A stretch of DNA of 64,000 nucleotides from LZORAL124-50-18 sp051208045 (GTDB lineage Bacteria > Pseudomonadota > Gammaproteobacteria > Pseudomonadales > Oleiphilaceae). The stretch is from contig JBPJFY010000010.1 of assembly GCA_051208045.1 (NCBI GenBank), forward strand, positions 1 to 64,000, read 5' to 3'. Position 1 is the stretch's first letter. The number at the start of each line of letters is the position of its first letter. Positions 8,791 to 17,900 of this stretch are shown here, in pieces. A model generated the notes under the pieces. That model had not been told where the DNA came from, searched no databases, and was given only the letters and a program-made list of their open reading frames with translations. The position numbers were made by a program, and so were the translations under genes.

Positions 8791-10165
8791 CGAAATTCTC
8801 GTGGTGGCCATGTTTGCCACGTTTATATTGCTGCTGTTCACGGGGTTGCCTGTTGCCTATGTGTTGGGCGGAGTAGGGCTGCTTTTTGCTGGATTAGGCT
8901 ACTACGCGGATCTTCACTGGGATGCGTTTACCGGTCTTGATTTTTTAACACTGGGGCTGGTGGTCAACCGAATTTATAAAATCATGGATAATTGGATTCT
9001 CGTCGCACTTCCGATGTTTGTGTTAATGGGGAATATGCTGGATAAGTCCGGTGTAGCAGAAAACCTGATGAAGTCCTTCCAGGAATTGTTTGGGCAGGTA
9101 CGCGGCGGTCTGGCGATCACTGTGACGCTGATTGGTATTTTACTGGCGGCATCCACCGGTATTATTGGGGCGTCGGTTGTTTTGCTCGCTGTGATGTCGT
9201 TGCCTGCCATGCGTGAGCAGAAATACAACGATTCCGTGGCGTTGGGAACCATCGCCTCCGCAGGTACATTAGGCATACTGATCCCGCCAAGCATCATGCT
9301 GGTGATTATGGCCGATCAAGTGGGGCTTTCCGTAGGCGATCTCTTCATGGGCGCGGTGTTTCCCGGGCTGATTCTGGGATTTCTGTATATTACCTATCTG
9401 GTGTTTTGGGGTATCTTTAAAAAAGATCATTTTCCACTGCCCAAAAATGTCAAACCGGTGACACTGGAAACCTGGATTCGGGTGTTAAAGAGCACGCTGC
9501 CTACCGTGTTTTTGATTTTTACGGTATTGGGCTCCATTTTTGCCGGCTGGGCGACACCCACAGAAGCGTCAGGCGTCGGAGCTTTGGGGGCGACGTTGCT
9601 TGCCTGGTATAACGGCAAGCTTAACCTGGCCGTGGTCAAAGACTGCCTGGAAAACACCATGAACGTAACCGCCTACATTTTTGCCATATTTGTAGGCGCA
9701 ACACTCTTTGCACTGGTGCTGCGCGAGCTGGGTGGGGATGACATTATTTCAGAATTTCTAACCGGCCTTCCTTTTGGTACCTATGGCATTATTCTGTTTA
9801 TTCTGGGCGTGATTTTCCTGCTTGGATTCGTGTTGGACTGGATAGAAATTACCTTGATCATTTTGCCGTTGATTGCACCTGTGATCATGGGGCTGGAACT
9901 GAATATCGAGGGTTATGGTGTTATCGATAATCCTGAGCTGGTTTGGTTTGTTATGTTGGTTGCGGTCACGCTACAAACGTCTTTTCTTACCCCGCCGGTC
10001 GGCTTTGCGCTGTTCTATCTCAAAGGGGTGTGCCCACCCGACATACGCATAGGTACCATCTACAAAGGTGTGGTTCCTTTCATTCTCTTACAATTGATTG
10101 GATTGGCGTTTATTTTGTCCTTCCCGGCCCTGGTTAACTGGCTGCCCTCCCAAATCTATTCCTGA
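8780..10165 (+). CDS. dctM: TRAP transporter large permease (DctM family)
   Basis: This 461-residue polytopic membrane protein has about 12 hydrophobic segments. It carries the DctM signature regions: PMFVLMGNML, GIIGASVVLLAVMSLPAM and TLGILIPPSIMLVI in the first half and FVLDWIEITLIILPLIAPV in the second half, matching the inverted-repeat architecture of the ion-transporter superfamily. It catalyses sodium-coupled import of the DctP-bound substrate. Length and motifs are normal for the family and the gene looks intact. A strong hairpin begins at its stop codon and closes the operon. Confidence 0.92.
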   Translation: MEINEILVVAMFATFILLLFTGLPVAYVLGGVGLLFAGLGYYADLHWDAFTGLDFLTLGLVVNRIYKIMDNWILVALPMFVLMGNMLDKSGVAENLMKSFQELFGQVRGGLAITVTLIGILLAASTGIIGASVVLLAVMSLPAMREQKYNDSVALGTIASAGTLGILIPPSIMLVIMADQVGLSVGDLFMGAVFPGLILGFLYITYLVFWGIFKKDHFPLPKNVKPVTLETWIRVLKSTLPTVFLIFTVLGSIFAGWATPTEASGVGALGATLLAWYNGKLNLAVVKDCLENTMNVTAYIFAIFVGATLFALVLRELGGDDIISEFLTGLPFGTYGIILFILGVIFLLGFVLDWIEITLIILPLIAPVIMGLELNIEGYGVIDNPELVWFVMLVAVTLQTSFLTPPVGFALFYLKGVCPPDIRIGTIYKGVVPFILLQLIGLAFILSFPALVNWLPSQIYS

Positions 10166-10190
10166 TACCCCATGAGGGGTATCCGGTTTT
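10164..10190 (+). terminator. Rho-independent terminator of dctPQM
   Basis: GATACCCC (10164-10171) and GGGGTATC (10176-10183) form a perfect 8-bp stem with an ATGA loop, followed by CGGTTTTTC. The stem begins inside the dctM stop codon. Confidence 0.8.
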
Positions 10191-10200
10191 TCACGGGTTT

Positions 10201-10242
10201 TTGATGATCGTCAAAGGGTAGTAGAGTATTTTCTCCTATCCT
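10201..10242 (+). promoter_or_regulatory. FNR/ANR box and -10 element of the DGC gene
   Basis: TTGATGATCGTCAA (10201-10214) matches the FNR/ANR consensus TTGAT-N4-ATCAA at 9 of 10 positions. A -10-like TATCCT lies at 10237-10242. If transcription starts near 10249, the box is centred at about -41.5, the position of FNR at class II activated promoters. The element is 63 bases upstream of the gene at 10277 and implies induction when oxygen is low, like the neighbouring nar genes. Confidence 0.65.
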
Positions 10243-10276
10243 TTGGCATTATTTCTTTGTTGCGCGTTTAATTTCG

Positions 10277-10660
10277 ATGAGAGAAAAAAGCAATAAATCA
10301 AAACCCATTGTGTATTCCTGCTCAGGCTGTTCTAATGTGGCCCAGTTAGCAAATTCTGTAGCGCTTGAACTGGATCGCCAGAAGGTGGCTACCATGTCAT
10401 GCATCGCTGGCGTTGGGGGCAATGTTCAGACACTGGTAAAATTCGCAAAAAGTGGCAGACCCATCATCGCGTTAGATGGCTGCGATTCCAGTTGCGTGAA
10501 GCACTGTTTGGCTCAGCAGGATCTTTCCCCCGACTACCATTTGGTGATGACCGAGATGGGCTACGTCAAACAGGTAAGAAAACAGTTTGGCCCCACTGAG
10601 CAAGCTCATATATTAGACGCTGTAAACCAGTTACTACACCCGGAGACCACGAATGAGTAA
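10277..10660 (+). CDS. DGC-domain putative zinc-binding protein
   Basis: This small cytoplasmic protein of 127 residues matches the DGC family of putative zinc-binding proteins, named after the Asp-Gly-Cys in ALDGCDSSC. Other cysteines (YSCSGCSN near the N-terminus, SCIAG, KHC) complete a metal-binding set of seven. The biochemical function of the family is not established; members often sit near denitrification or redox genes. The next gene starts inside its last codons (8-base overlap), so the two are probably made together. A near-consensus FNR/ANR box lies upstream. A role linked to anaerobic nitrate respiration, such as metal handling or electron transfer, is inferred from context only. 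Confidence 0.78.
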   Translation: MREKSNKSKPIVYSCSGCSNVAQLANSVALELDRQKVATMSCIAGVGGNVQTLVKFAKSGRPIIALDGCDSSCVKHCLAQQDLSPDYHLVMTEMGYVKQVRKQFGPTEQAHILDAVNQLLHPETTNE

Positions 10661-11045
10661 AGACTTCAAAAAGCTGATTGATGCGGCAAAAAATCAACCT
10701 GAACCGCAACGCTTGCTGATGCTGTTTGTGCAGGCTGATCGGGAAAACAAAGCAAAAAAGAAGAAGTCACGTGGCACCATTTCTCCGGTAATGTGTGTGG
10801 ATAAACTCCCTGAAGAGTTGAGCACGTTTACCAATCTGGTCAAAGAGGCGGATGGCATTTCTTCTGAGTGGAACATGGTGCTGATGGCAGGAATGAACGG
10901 CGAAGGTGGACAGCCACCATCAGCCGAGGAGGCCGAGCCTTTGCTCAATAGAATGGCGAATGACGTTGCGATGGGTCAGGATTTGTCCCGGTATTTCATT
11001 CTGGATCGTAAAGGGAACCAGATTGAAGTCGTCAGTGAACAATAA
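10653..11045 (+). CDS. Conserved small protein (database label 'ribonucleotide reductase subunit alpha' is doubtful)
   Basis: This is a 130-residue soluble protein. Its start (QPEPQRLLMLFVQAD) and the central PVMCVDKLPEELSTFTNLVKEAD resemble a family of about 130 residues in beta- and gammaproteobacteria that databases often label ribonucleotide reductase subunit alpha. It contains no reductase domain, which would need several hundred residues, so that name should not be trusted. The highly basic KAKKKKSRG segment is an insertion-like linker. The gene overlaps the DGC gene by 8 bases and ends at a strong bidirectional terminator shared with ppiC. Likely co-regulation by FNR/ANR suggests a role under low oxygen; the actual function is unknown. 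Confidence 0.72.
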   Translation: MSKDFKKLIDAAKNQPEPQRLLMLFVQADRENKAKKKKSRGTISPVMCVDKLPEELSTFTNLVKEADGISSEWNMVLMAGMNGEGGQPPSAEEAEPLLNRMANDVAMGQDLSRYFILDRKGNQIEVVSEQ

Positions 11046-11060
11046 GCTTATTTGGCAATA

Positions 11061-11093
11061 AAAAAAACCGGGTGAAATTGCCCGGTTTTTTTT
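11061..11093. terminator. Bidirectional rho-independent terminator
   Basis: A-run, CCGGG (11068-11072), 8-base loop, CCCGG (11081-11085), T-run. It works on paper in both directions and separates the convergent two-gene DGC unit and the narKGHJI-ppiC operon. Confidence 0.85.
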
Positions 11094-11109
11094 ATCTGAT
11101 TCAGGGAGA

Positions 11110-11886
11110 TTACTGCAGCAACGGCGACTCAGCGCCTTCCAGCTCAATACCTTCAATGTCAGCACCGCCAACCAGAATCTGGATGTACTGCCGAACGGCA
11201 GTGCGGTAAACCTGTTCTGTGAGGTAAGTACTGATTTTGGATTTTACGGCATCGTAGGGGAGTGGATCACCCTCTATTCGATTAATCACTCGCACGATAT
11301 GGAAACCAAATCGTGATTCGATCGGGTAAGGAATCAATCCCGGCTCTTTACTGAATACGATATCTTCAAATTCTTTAACCGTAGACCCTTTGGTAAGCTG
11401 TCCGAGATTGCCGCCTACTTCTTTGGAGGGGCAGTTCGAGAACTCGTTTACCAGCGCGGAAAATTGGGATATGTCTTTGGTTAAGATATCTACGATCTGC
11501 TTGGCTTTTGTTTCTGTGTCCAGTCGTTCCTGAACGTCGTTCGGGTCGGCAGCAAGTAAAATATGCTCTGCTTCCACAATGGTTGGACTCTTGAACTGGT
11601 CCGCATTCGCATCAAAATACTGCTGACAATCTTCTTCCGTGCACTTGGGCAAGGCCACTTCTTTTTCAACTAAAGCACGTATGAGTGCTTCTTCTTCGCT
11701 TTCCTCGTCCAGCGGGGAAGCAGCGAGAGAAAGCGCCTCTGCTTTTTGCAATAAAAGTTTTTTGATTACCAAAGACTGTGCAGCCTGGAACCAGGATTCA
11801 TCCGCCGTGTCCGCTGGATGATATTGCATCTCGATGCCGATATCACCTTCTGGAATGGTAATGCCATTGACGATTACTGCTTGCAT
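11110..11886 (-). CDS. PpiC-type (parvulin) peptidyl-prolyl isomerase, NifM-like, of the nar cluster
   Basis: This is a 258-residue protein with an N-terminal helical region and a C-terminal parvulin domain (about 125-225). That domain has AEHILLA, SNCPSKEVGGNLGQLTKGSTVKEFEDIVFS and RFGFHIVRV, the conserved substrate-binding blocks. There is no signal peptide, so it should act in the cytoplasm, presumably on folding or cofactor loading of the nitrate reductase. A NifM/PpiC-like gene downstream of narI is a known arrangement in pseudomonads and related bacteria. It starts 77 bases after narI, beyond a hairpin with TTTTATT, so its expression may be lower than that of the structural genes. Confidence 0.85.
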   Translation of the reverse strand: MQAVIVNGITIPEGDIGIEMQYHPADTADESWFQAAQSLVIKKLLLQKAEALSLAASPLDEESEEEALIRALVEKEVALPKCTEEDCQQYFDANADQFKSPTIVEAEHILLAADPNDVQERLDTETKAKQIVDILTKDISQFSALVNEFSNCPSKEVGGNLGQLTKGSTVKEFEDIVFSKEPGLIPYPIESRFGFHIVRVINRIEGDPLPYDAVKSKISTYLTEQVYRTAVRQYIQILVGGADIEGIELEGAESPLLQ

Positions 11887-11902
11887 AACTTTCTCCGCTT
11901 AA

Positions 11903-11937
11903 TAAAAGCCCGATTAAACTACGACAGCTAATCGGGC
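11903..11937 (-). terminator. Hairpin between narI and ppiC (partial terminator)
   Basis: On the minus strand a 9-bp stem (11929-11937 with 11908-11916) and 12-base loop are followed by TTTTATT. It resembles a leaky terminator that would reduce ppiC expression. Confidence 0.55.
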
Positions 11938-11963
11938 CTGAGGTGTGTTACAAGTGATGTTAC

Positions 11964-12650
11964 TTAGATGTGTGTTTTTTGTCTTACGATTTGATAGTTA
12001 CGACCCAAATACCAGATGGGTGCACTGATGACGTGAACCAATCGAGTGAAAGGGAAGACCAGCAACAACGTTAACCCAAAAAACACGTGGAGTTTATAAA
12101 TAAAACCGACACTTGAAATGGCTGCAGCGGCTTCAATTGGATCCAATGTCACAATGTTTTGTGCCCAGTTTCCAAGCAGAACCATCACTGAACCATCCAG
12201 GTGCTGTGTTGACGCAAAGATGGTTAACAAGCCCAGTACCAATTGGATCAACAGCAACCACAGCACAACGATGTCAGACAAACTGCTCGTGGCTCGGATT
12301 CGTGGGTCGGTCATGCGGCGTTTCAGCAGAATTACCAGACCATAAAGGCATATCAGTCCAAAGAAGCCACCGGACACCATCGCCAGCACTTGCTTAGCGC
12401 CGGAAGAGATAAAGTGGTGGTAAATGGATTCAGGTGTGAGCAAGCCGACAAAGTGCCCAAGCAGGATAAATATTACACCAACATGGAAACAGTTGCTCGC
12501 GACGCGCATATCTTTATTACGCAGCATCTGGCTGGAGCCGGTTTTCCAGGTGTACTGTTCGCGATCAAATCGTGCCCAGCTGCCCAGAATCATCACCGCA
12601 ATGGCGATGTAGGGATACAACCCAAATAATAGTGTATTTAAGTAAGACAT
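11964..12650 (-). CDS. narI: Respiratory nitrate reductase, gamma subunit (cytochrome b)
   Basis: This is a 228-residue inner-membrane protein with five predicted helices. It holds the two b haems that take electrons from quinol and pass them to NarH. Conserved histidines lie in NCFHVGVIFILLGHFVG near the N-terminal end and in YKLHVFFG and FTRLVHVIS near the C-terminus, matching the known haem ligands of the family. The length is standard. It follows narJ by 26 bases and is followed by ppiC. The gene looks intact. Confidence 0.96.
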   Translation of the reverse strand: MSYLNTLLFGLYPYIAIAVMILGSWARFDREQYTWKTGSSQMLRNKDMRVASNCFHVGVIFILLGHFVGLLTPESIYHHFISSGAKQVLAMVSGGFFGLICLYGLVILLKRRMTDPRIRATSSLSDIVVLWLLLIQLVLGLLTIFASTQHLDGSVMVLLGNWAQNIVTLDPIEAAAAISSVGFIYKLHVFFGLTLLLVFPFTRLVHVISAPIWYLGRNYQIVRQKTHI

Positions 12651-12676
12651 TTTAATTTCCTCGTGATTCCTTCTGT

Positions 12677-13420
12677 TTAGCGAGAAGCACCGCCAACCTG
12701 GGGCACACTGTTATTCATGGAAGAACTTTCAACGATCCTGAGCGGTACAGCCGCATTTGGATCCTGCGGCGGGCGATATGTACCCGTCGAGCAACTGCTT
12801 GGCTGTTGATTACCCATGAAGGTTACTTGTTCTTCTTCCCAAACCTTATCCATTGCCTCTGGAGTGTCGTCACGCTCTTCATTCGCTGCTTTCTGCTTCA
12901 GGTCATCAATATCAACCTGGGCACCGGCAATGATGAGAAGTGCGTCGAACAAACAGTGGTATTGGCTCTTTCGTTCCTGAAGACGTGCACTGAGCAGCCC
13001 AAGAATATGGCTGATATCGTGCAAACCTTCTCTCGCTTCGAGATCCGGTCGCTGTGATAGATATTCCAAATACAACGGAATGTAGTCTGGTAGTTCTTTG
13101 GCATCTATATCAAAACCGTTGCGTTCATAGAGCGCCATTAAATCCACCATAGCCTGGCCACGGTCACGGGATTCACCGTGAACGTGTTCAAACAATAACA
13201 GTGACAGAGACCGGCCTCGGTCAAAGAGGAAACCATACTCCTCTTCAACGTCCATCAGCTCCCGAACAGCCAGACTTTTCACCAGGTTAAGCAAGGCTTG
13301 TCGGGAGGAGGGGGGGATCTCCTTTGCCCCCTCGATTACCTGTCTCAGCTCTGCAGCCGCATCCCGCAATTCCTGGGTGGGATAGCACATCAATGCAGAA
13401 ATGACTTTTAGTATTTGCAT
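12677..13420 (-). CDS. narJ: Nitrate reductase molybdenum cofactor assembly chaperone
   Basis: This 247-residue all-helical cytoplasmic protein of the NarJ/TorD-like family binds apo-NarG, assists molybdenum-cofactor insertion and delays membrane anchoring. LLLFEHVHGESRDRGQAMVDL and the adjacent PDYIPLYLEYLS are the signature regions. Its C-terminal tail (after about residue 190) is polar and low in complexity, as is common. It sits between narH (12-base gap) and narI (26-base gap) in the usual narGHJI order. Confidence 0.95.
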   Translation of the reverse strand: MQILKVISALMCYPTQELRDAAAELRQVIEGAKEIPPSSRQALLNLVKSLAVRELMDVEEEYGFLFDRGRSLSLLLFEHVHGESRDRGQAMVDLMALYERNGFDIDAKELPDYIPLYLEYLSQRPDLEAREGLHDISHILGLLSARLQERKSQYHCLFDALLIIAGAQVDIDDLKQKAANEERDDTPEAMDKVWEEEQVTFMGNQQPSSCSTGTYRPPQDPNAAVPLRIVESSSMNNSVPQVGGASR

Positions 13421-13432
13421 GATAATGCCCCT

Positions 13433-14971
13433 TTATTCCCAGACCTGAACCGTCTTGATGATGTTTCGCTGAGTGGTTTTCTTGCCACCAAACATGTTGA
13501 CATCACTGTTACCGGTTGCACAGCCATTGCCGAAGGTGAAACCACAACCACCGCGTTCTGCGAAGGCTTCGTTCATGGCGTCTTCACGATGTGCGGTCGG
13601 GATCACGAAGCGATCTTCGTAGTTCGCGATCGCCATATAGCGGTACATGTCTTCAACTTGCAGCTCCGTCAGGCCGACTTCTTCCAGCACTTTCAGGTCT
13701 TTCTCGTTGTGAACGACCTGGGCGCGCTTATAGGCTCGCATCGCCATCATTCGCTTCAATGCCAACAGTACTGGCTCGTCATCCCCGGCGGTTAACATGT
13801 TGGACAGGTATTTCACCGGAATTCGCAATGAGGCTACGTCCGGGAGTATGCCATCCATGCCGATGTGGCCTGCTTCCGCTGCCTGCTGAATCGGGCTCAA
13901 CGGTGGAATGTACCAAACCATGGGCAATGTTCTGTACTCAGGGTGCAGAGGCAATGCTACCTGCCAGTCCATAGCCATTTTGTACACAGGAGATTCCTGT
14001 GCCGCTTTAATGACGGAGTCTGGCACACCATCTTTGCGTGCTTGCGCGATTACCTTGGGATCGTTGGGATCCAGGAAAATTTCGCATTGCTTGTGGTACA
14101 AATCCCGCTCATTCGGCGTGCTGGCCACTTCCTTGATCTTGTCGGCATCGTACAACAGAACGCCAAGGTAACGGATACGTCCAACACAGGTTTCGGAACA
14201 TACGGTCGGCATACCCGCTTCGATACGTGGGTAACAGAAGATACACTTCTCGGATTTACCGGACTTCCAGTTGTAGTAAATCTTCTTGTACGGGCAGCCA
14301 CTGACACACATTCTCCAGCCTCGGCACTTGTCCTGATCGATCAGAACGATACCGTCTTCTTCGCGCTTGTAGATCGCGCCGGAAGGGCAGGATGCCACAC
14401 AGGCCGGGTTCAAACAGTGCTCACACAATCGTGGCAAATACATCATGAAGGTGTTTTCGAACTGGCCGTAAATTTCCTTCTGGATGTTGTCAAAGTTCTT
14501 GTCTTTGCTACGTTTCTTGAACTCTGTTCCCAGGATTTCTTCCCAGTTAGGACCCCACTCGATTTTCTCCATGCGACGTCCGTCAATCACGGAACGCGGA
14601 CGCGCAATTGGCTGGTGATCGCCCAGTGGTGCGGTATGCAAATGCTGGTAGTCAAAATCGAAGGGCTCATAGTAGTCATCGATTTGTGGCAGGTCGGGAT
14701 TGGCAAAGATGTTTGCCAACACACGCCATTTACCCCCAATTCGTGGCTCAATGGAACCATCGCTCTTGCGTACCCAGCCACCTTTCCACTTTTGCTGGTT
14801 TTCCCATTCTTTGGGGTAACCAATACCAGGCTTGGTTTCTACGTTGTTAAACCATGCGTATTCCACCCCTTCACGAGAGGTCCATACGTTCTTACATGTT
14901 ACTGAGCAGGTGTGGCACCCGATACACTTATCCAGGTTAAGCACCATGCCGATTTGAGAACGAATTTTCAT
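13433..14971 (-). CDS. narH: Respiratory nitrate reductase, beta subunit (iron-sulfur)
   Basis: This 512-residue cytoplasmic electron-transfer subunit links NarI haems to NarG. Cysteine clusters are seen at the N-terminus (CIGCHTCSVTCKN), in the middle (CEHCLNPACVASCP) and in CRGWRMCVSGCPYKK followed by KCIFCYPR. The Trp in CRGWRMC replaces one cysteine, as expected for the single 3Fe-4S centre of NarH; the other three centres are 4Fe-4S. An AGGAG Shine-Dalgarno lies just before the ATG in the 12-base gap after narG. Length and motifs agree with the E. coli protein. Confidence 0.97.
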   Translation of the reverse strand: MKIRSQIGMVLNLDKCIGCHTCSVTCKNVWTSREGVEYAWFNNVETKPGIGYPKEWENQQKWKGGWVRKSDGSIEPRIGGKWRVLANIFANPDLPQIDDYYEPFDFDYQHLHTAPLGDHQPIARPRSVIDGRRMEKIEWGPNWEEILGTEFKKRSKDKNFDNIQKEIYGQFENTFMMYLPRLCEHCLNPACVASCPSGAIYKREEDGIVLIDQDKCRGWRMCVSGCPYKKIYYNWKSGKSEKCIFCYPRIEAGMPTVCSETCVGRIRYLGVLLYDADKIKEVASTPNERDLYHKQCEIFLDPNDPKVIAQARKDGVPDSVIKAAQESPVYKMAMDWQVALPLHPEYRTLPMVWYIPPLSPIQQAAEAGHIGMDGILPDVASLRIPVKYLSNMLTAGDDEPVLLALKRMMAMRAYKRAQVVHNEKDLKVLEEVGLTELQVEDMYRYMAIANYEDRFVIPTAHREDAMNEAFAERGGCGFTFGNGCATGNSDVNMFGGKKTTQRNIIKTVQVWE

Positions 14972-14983
14972 TATGACTTCTCC

Positions 14984-17900
14984 TTACACTTCTTCCGGCA
15001 GGGGTTGTGGCAACGCATCACCATTCGGGCCATCCAGCCAATCAACTTTACTCATCTTTCTAACGACAACGAATTCATCACGGTTACAGCCAACGGTACC
15101 GTAATAGTTGAAACCGTACGCCTGTTGCGCATAACCACCAATCATGTGCGTGGGCTTTAATACCACCCGGGTAACCGAGTTGTGATGACCTCCGCGCGTT
15201 CCGGTAGTTTCCGCGCCTGGGATGTTCAGAATACGTTCCTGAGCGTGGTACATCATGGTCATACCTTCGTTCACACGCTGACTGACTACAACACGACAGG
15301 CGATCGCGCCGTTGACGTTGAACACTTCAACCCAGTCGTTGTCTTCGATGCCAACCTTCTGTGCATCCACTTCCGACATCCAGATAATTGGGCCGCCCCG
15401 TGACAGGGTCTGCATCAACAGGTTGTCGGTGTATACGCTGTGAATACCCCATTTCTGGTGGGGAGTAATCCAGTTCAAGGCGATTTCCGGGTTACCGTTC
15501 GACTTCTTGTTCATGATCGGCTTGATCGTCTTAGTATCAATCGGTGGACGATACGAGACAAACTGCTCACCGAACGCCTGCATCCAGGGGTGATCCTGGT
15601 AGTATTGCTGTCGACCGGTCAGGGTACGCCAGGGAATCAGTTCATGGACGTTCGTGTATCCGGCGTTGTAGCTCACATGTTCATCTTCCAGACCAGACCA
15701 GGTGGGCGAAGAGATGATCTTGCGAGGCTGTGCGACGATGTCACGGAAGCGGATTTTTTCGTCGTGTTTCGGCTTCGCCAAGTGCGTATGATCAAGGCCA
15801 GTAAACTCACCCAACGCATCCCAGGCTTTCACTGCGACGTTTCCACTGGTTTCTGGTGCAAGAGAAAGAATCATCTCGGATGCATCAATCGCAGAATCCA
15901 ATCGTGGTCGGCCTTCACTCACACCGGGCTCAGTCACACGATGGTTCAGATCACCCAACAACTGGATTTCCTCGTTGGTATCCCAGTTGATTCCCTTACC
16001 GCCGTTGCCCAATTTGTCGAGCAGAGGACCAATGGACGTGAATTTTTTATAAACATTCGGGTAGTCACGCTCAACCGCTACGATATTTGGCGCTGTCTTG
16101 CCCGGAATCAGGTCACATTCGCCTTTTTTCCAGTCTTTAACATGCAACGGCTGGCCCAATTCACCGGCGGTATCATGCAAAAGAGGTACAGTAACGACAT
16201 CCGTTTCAACACCCAGGTTACCTTCGGCAACTTTAGAGAAGGCTTTCGCAATGCCTTTGTAGATTTCCCAATCGCTGCGCGCTTCCCAAGCGGGATCAGT
16301 AGCTGCAGTCAACGGATGGATGAACGGATGCATGTCTGAAGTGTTCATGTCATCTTTTTCATACCAGGTTGCCGTGGGCAGAACGATGTCTGAATACACA
16401 CAGGTGGACGACATACGGAAATCCAGTGTAGTAACCAGATCCAGTTTGCCGATAGGAGCATCATCAACCCATTCAACTTCTGTTGGCTTAGGTCCGCCGG
16501 CTTTACCCAGGTCTTCGTTCATCACACCATTTTTTGTGCCGAGGAAGTACTTCAGCATGTACTCGTGGCCCTTGCCGGAAGAGCCCAGCAGGTTCGAACG
16601 CCAGACAAACAGGTTGCGCGGAAAGTTTTCCGGGCTGTCTGGTGCTTCTGAAGCGAATTTCAGTTCACCGGATTTCAGCTTTTCAACCACATAGTCTTTC
16701 GGTTCCATTCCTGCCGCTTTGGCATCTTTACTGATCTGCAGCGGGTTCTTGTTAAGCTGTGGCGCGGATGGTAACCAGCCCATACGCTCGGACCGAACGT
16801 TCCAGTCCACCATGTGCTCAGGAAATGCCTCTTTGTCTGCCAAAGGTGACAGAACCTCTTTTGCATTCAGCTTTTCGTGTCTCCACTGGCCGGTATGCAT
16901 GTAGAAGAAAGAGGTGGAGTTCATGTGGCGTGGTGGGCGTGACCAATCCAACGCAAATGCCAGCGGTTGCCAGCCGGTTTGTGGTCGCAGTTTTTCCTGA
17001 CCCACATAGTGCGCCCAGCCACCCCCGGATTGACCGATACAACCACACATGATCAACATATTGATCAGGCCACGGTAGTTCATGTCCATGTGGTACCAGT
17101 GGTTCATTGCGGCACCCACGATTACCATGGAACGGCCATGTGTTTTGTCGGCGTTATCGGCAAATTCACGAGCAACCTGAATGACTTTGTCTCGCTTCAC
17201 ACCGGTGATGGACTCCTGCCATGCAGGGGTATATGGCACGTTATCGTCGTAGCTTGCGGCAACATTGCCACCGCCCAATCCGCGATCGATACCATAGTTA
17301 GCCATCATCAAGTCGTATACGGTAGCTACTTTTGCTTCGGTGCCGTCGGCAAGTTTCAGTGCCTTGTAGGGAACATTACGAACTTGCAGTTCATCTTGTG
17401 GGTTGGCATTAAAGTATTCGTGCTCCTGGCCACCAAAGTAGGGGAAAGCAACGCCTGCTACGCCATCACTGTCGTCAATCAACGTGAGTCGAAGTTTGGT
17501 TTCAGCGCCTTTCGTGCCTTCTTTTTCTTCCAGGTTCCACTTGCCTTTTTCACCCCAACGGAAACCAATGGAGCCATTCGGTGCGACCAGCTTTTTACTG
17601 GTTTCATCATAGGCAAGCGTTTTCCACTCGGGATTGTTTTCATTGCCAAAGTTTTTAGCAAGGTCAGACGCACGCAGGAAACGAGTAGATTTCAGTGTTT
17701 CGCCGGAGTGCTCTTCCAAAAGAACCAGCATCGGGCTGTCGGTATACTGGCGAGCGTAATCCTGGAAGTATTGGCTGGGCTTCTCAAGGTGAAACTCTTT
17801 CAGGATAACGTGTCCGAATGCCATCGCTAGTGCTGCATCCGTACCCTGTTTCGGGTTCAACCACATATCCGTCAGTTTGGATACTTCCGCGTAGTCCGGC

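Noticed and set aside
10653..11045. Ribonucleotide reductase alpha subunit.
   Set aside because: The protein is only 130 residues and has none of the catalytic cysteines or barrel of that enzyme; the name is a propagated database label.
13865..14905. Long open frame on the plus strand across narH (also 15440-16339 and 16967-17830 across narG).
   Set aside because: They lie antisense to intact, well-conserved nar genes and their translations lack any recognisable domain; they arise from the codon bias of the real genes.
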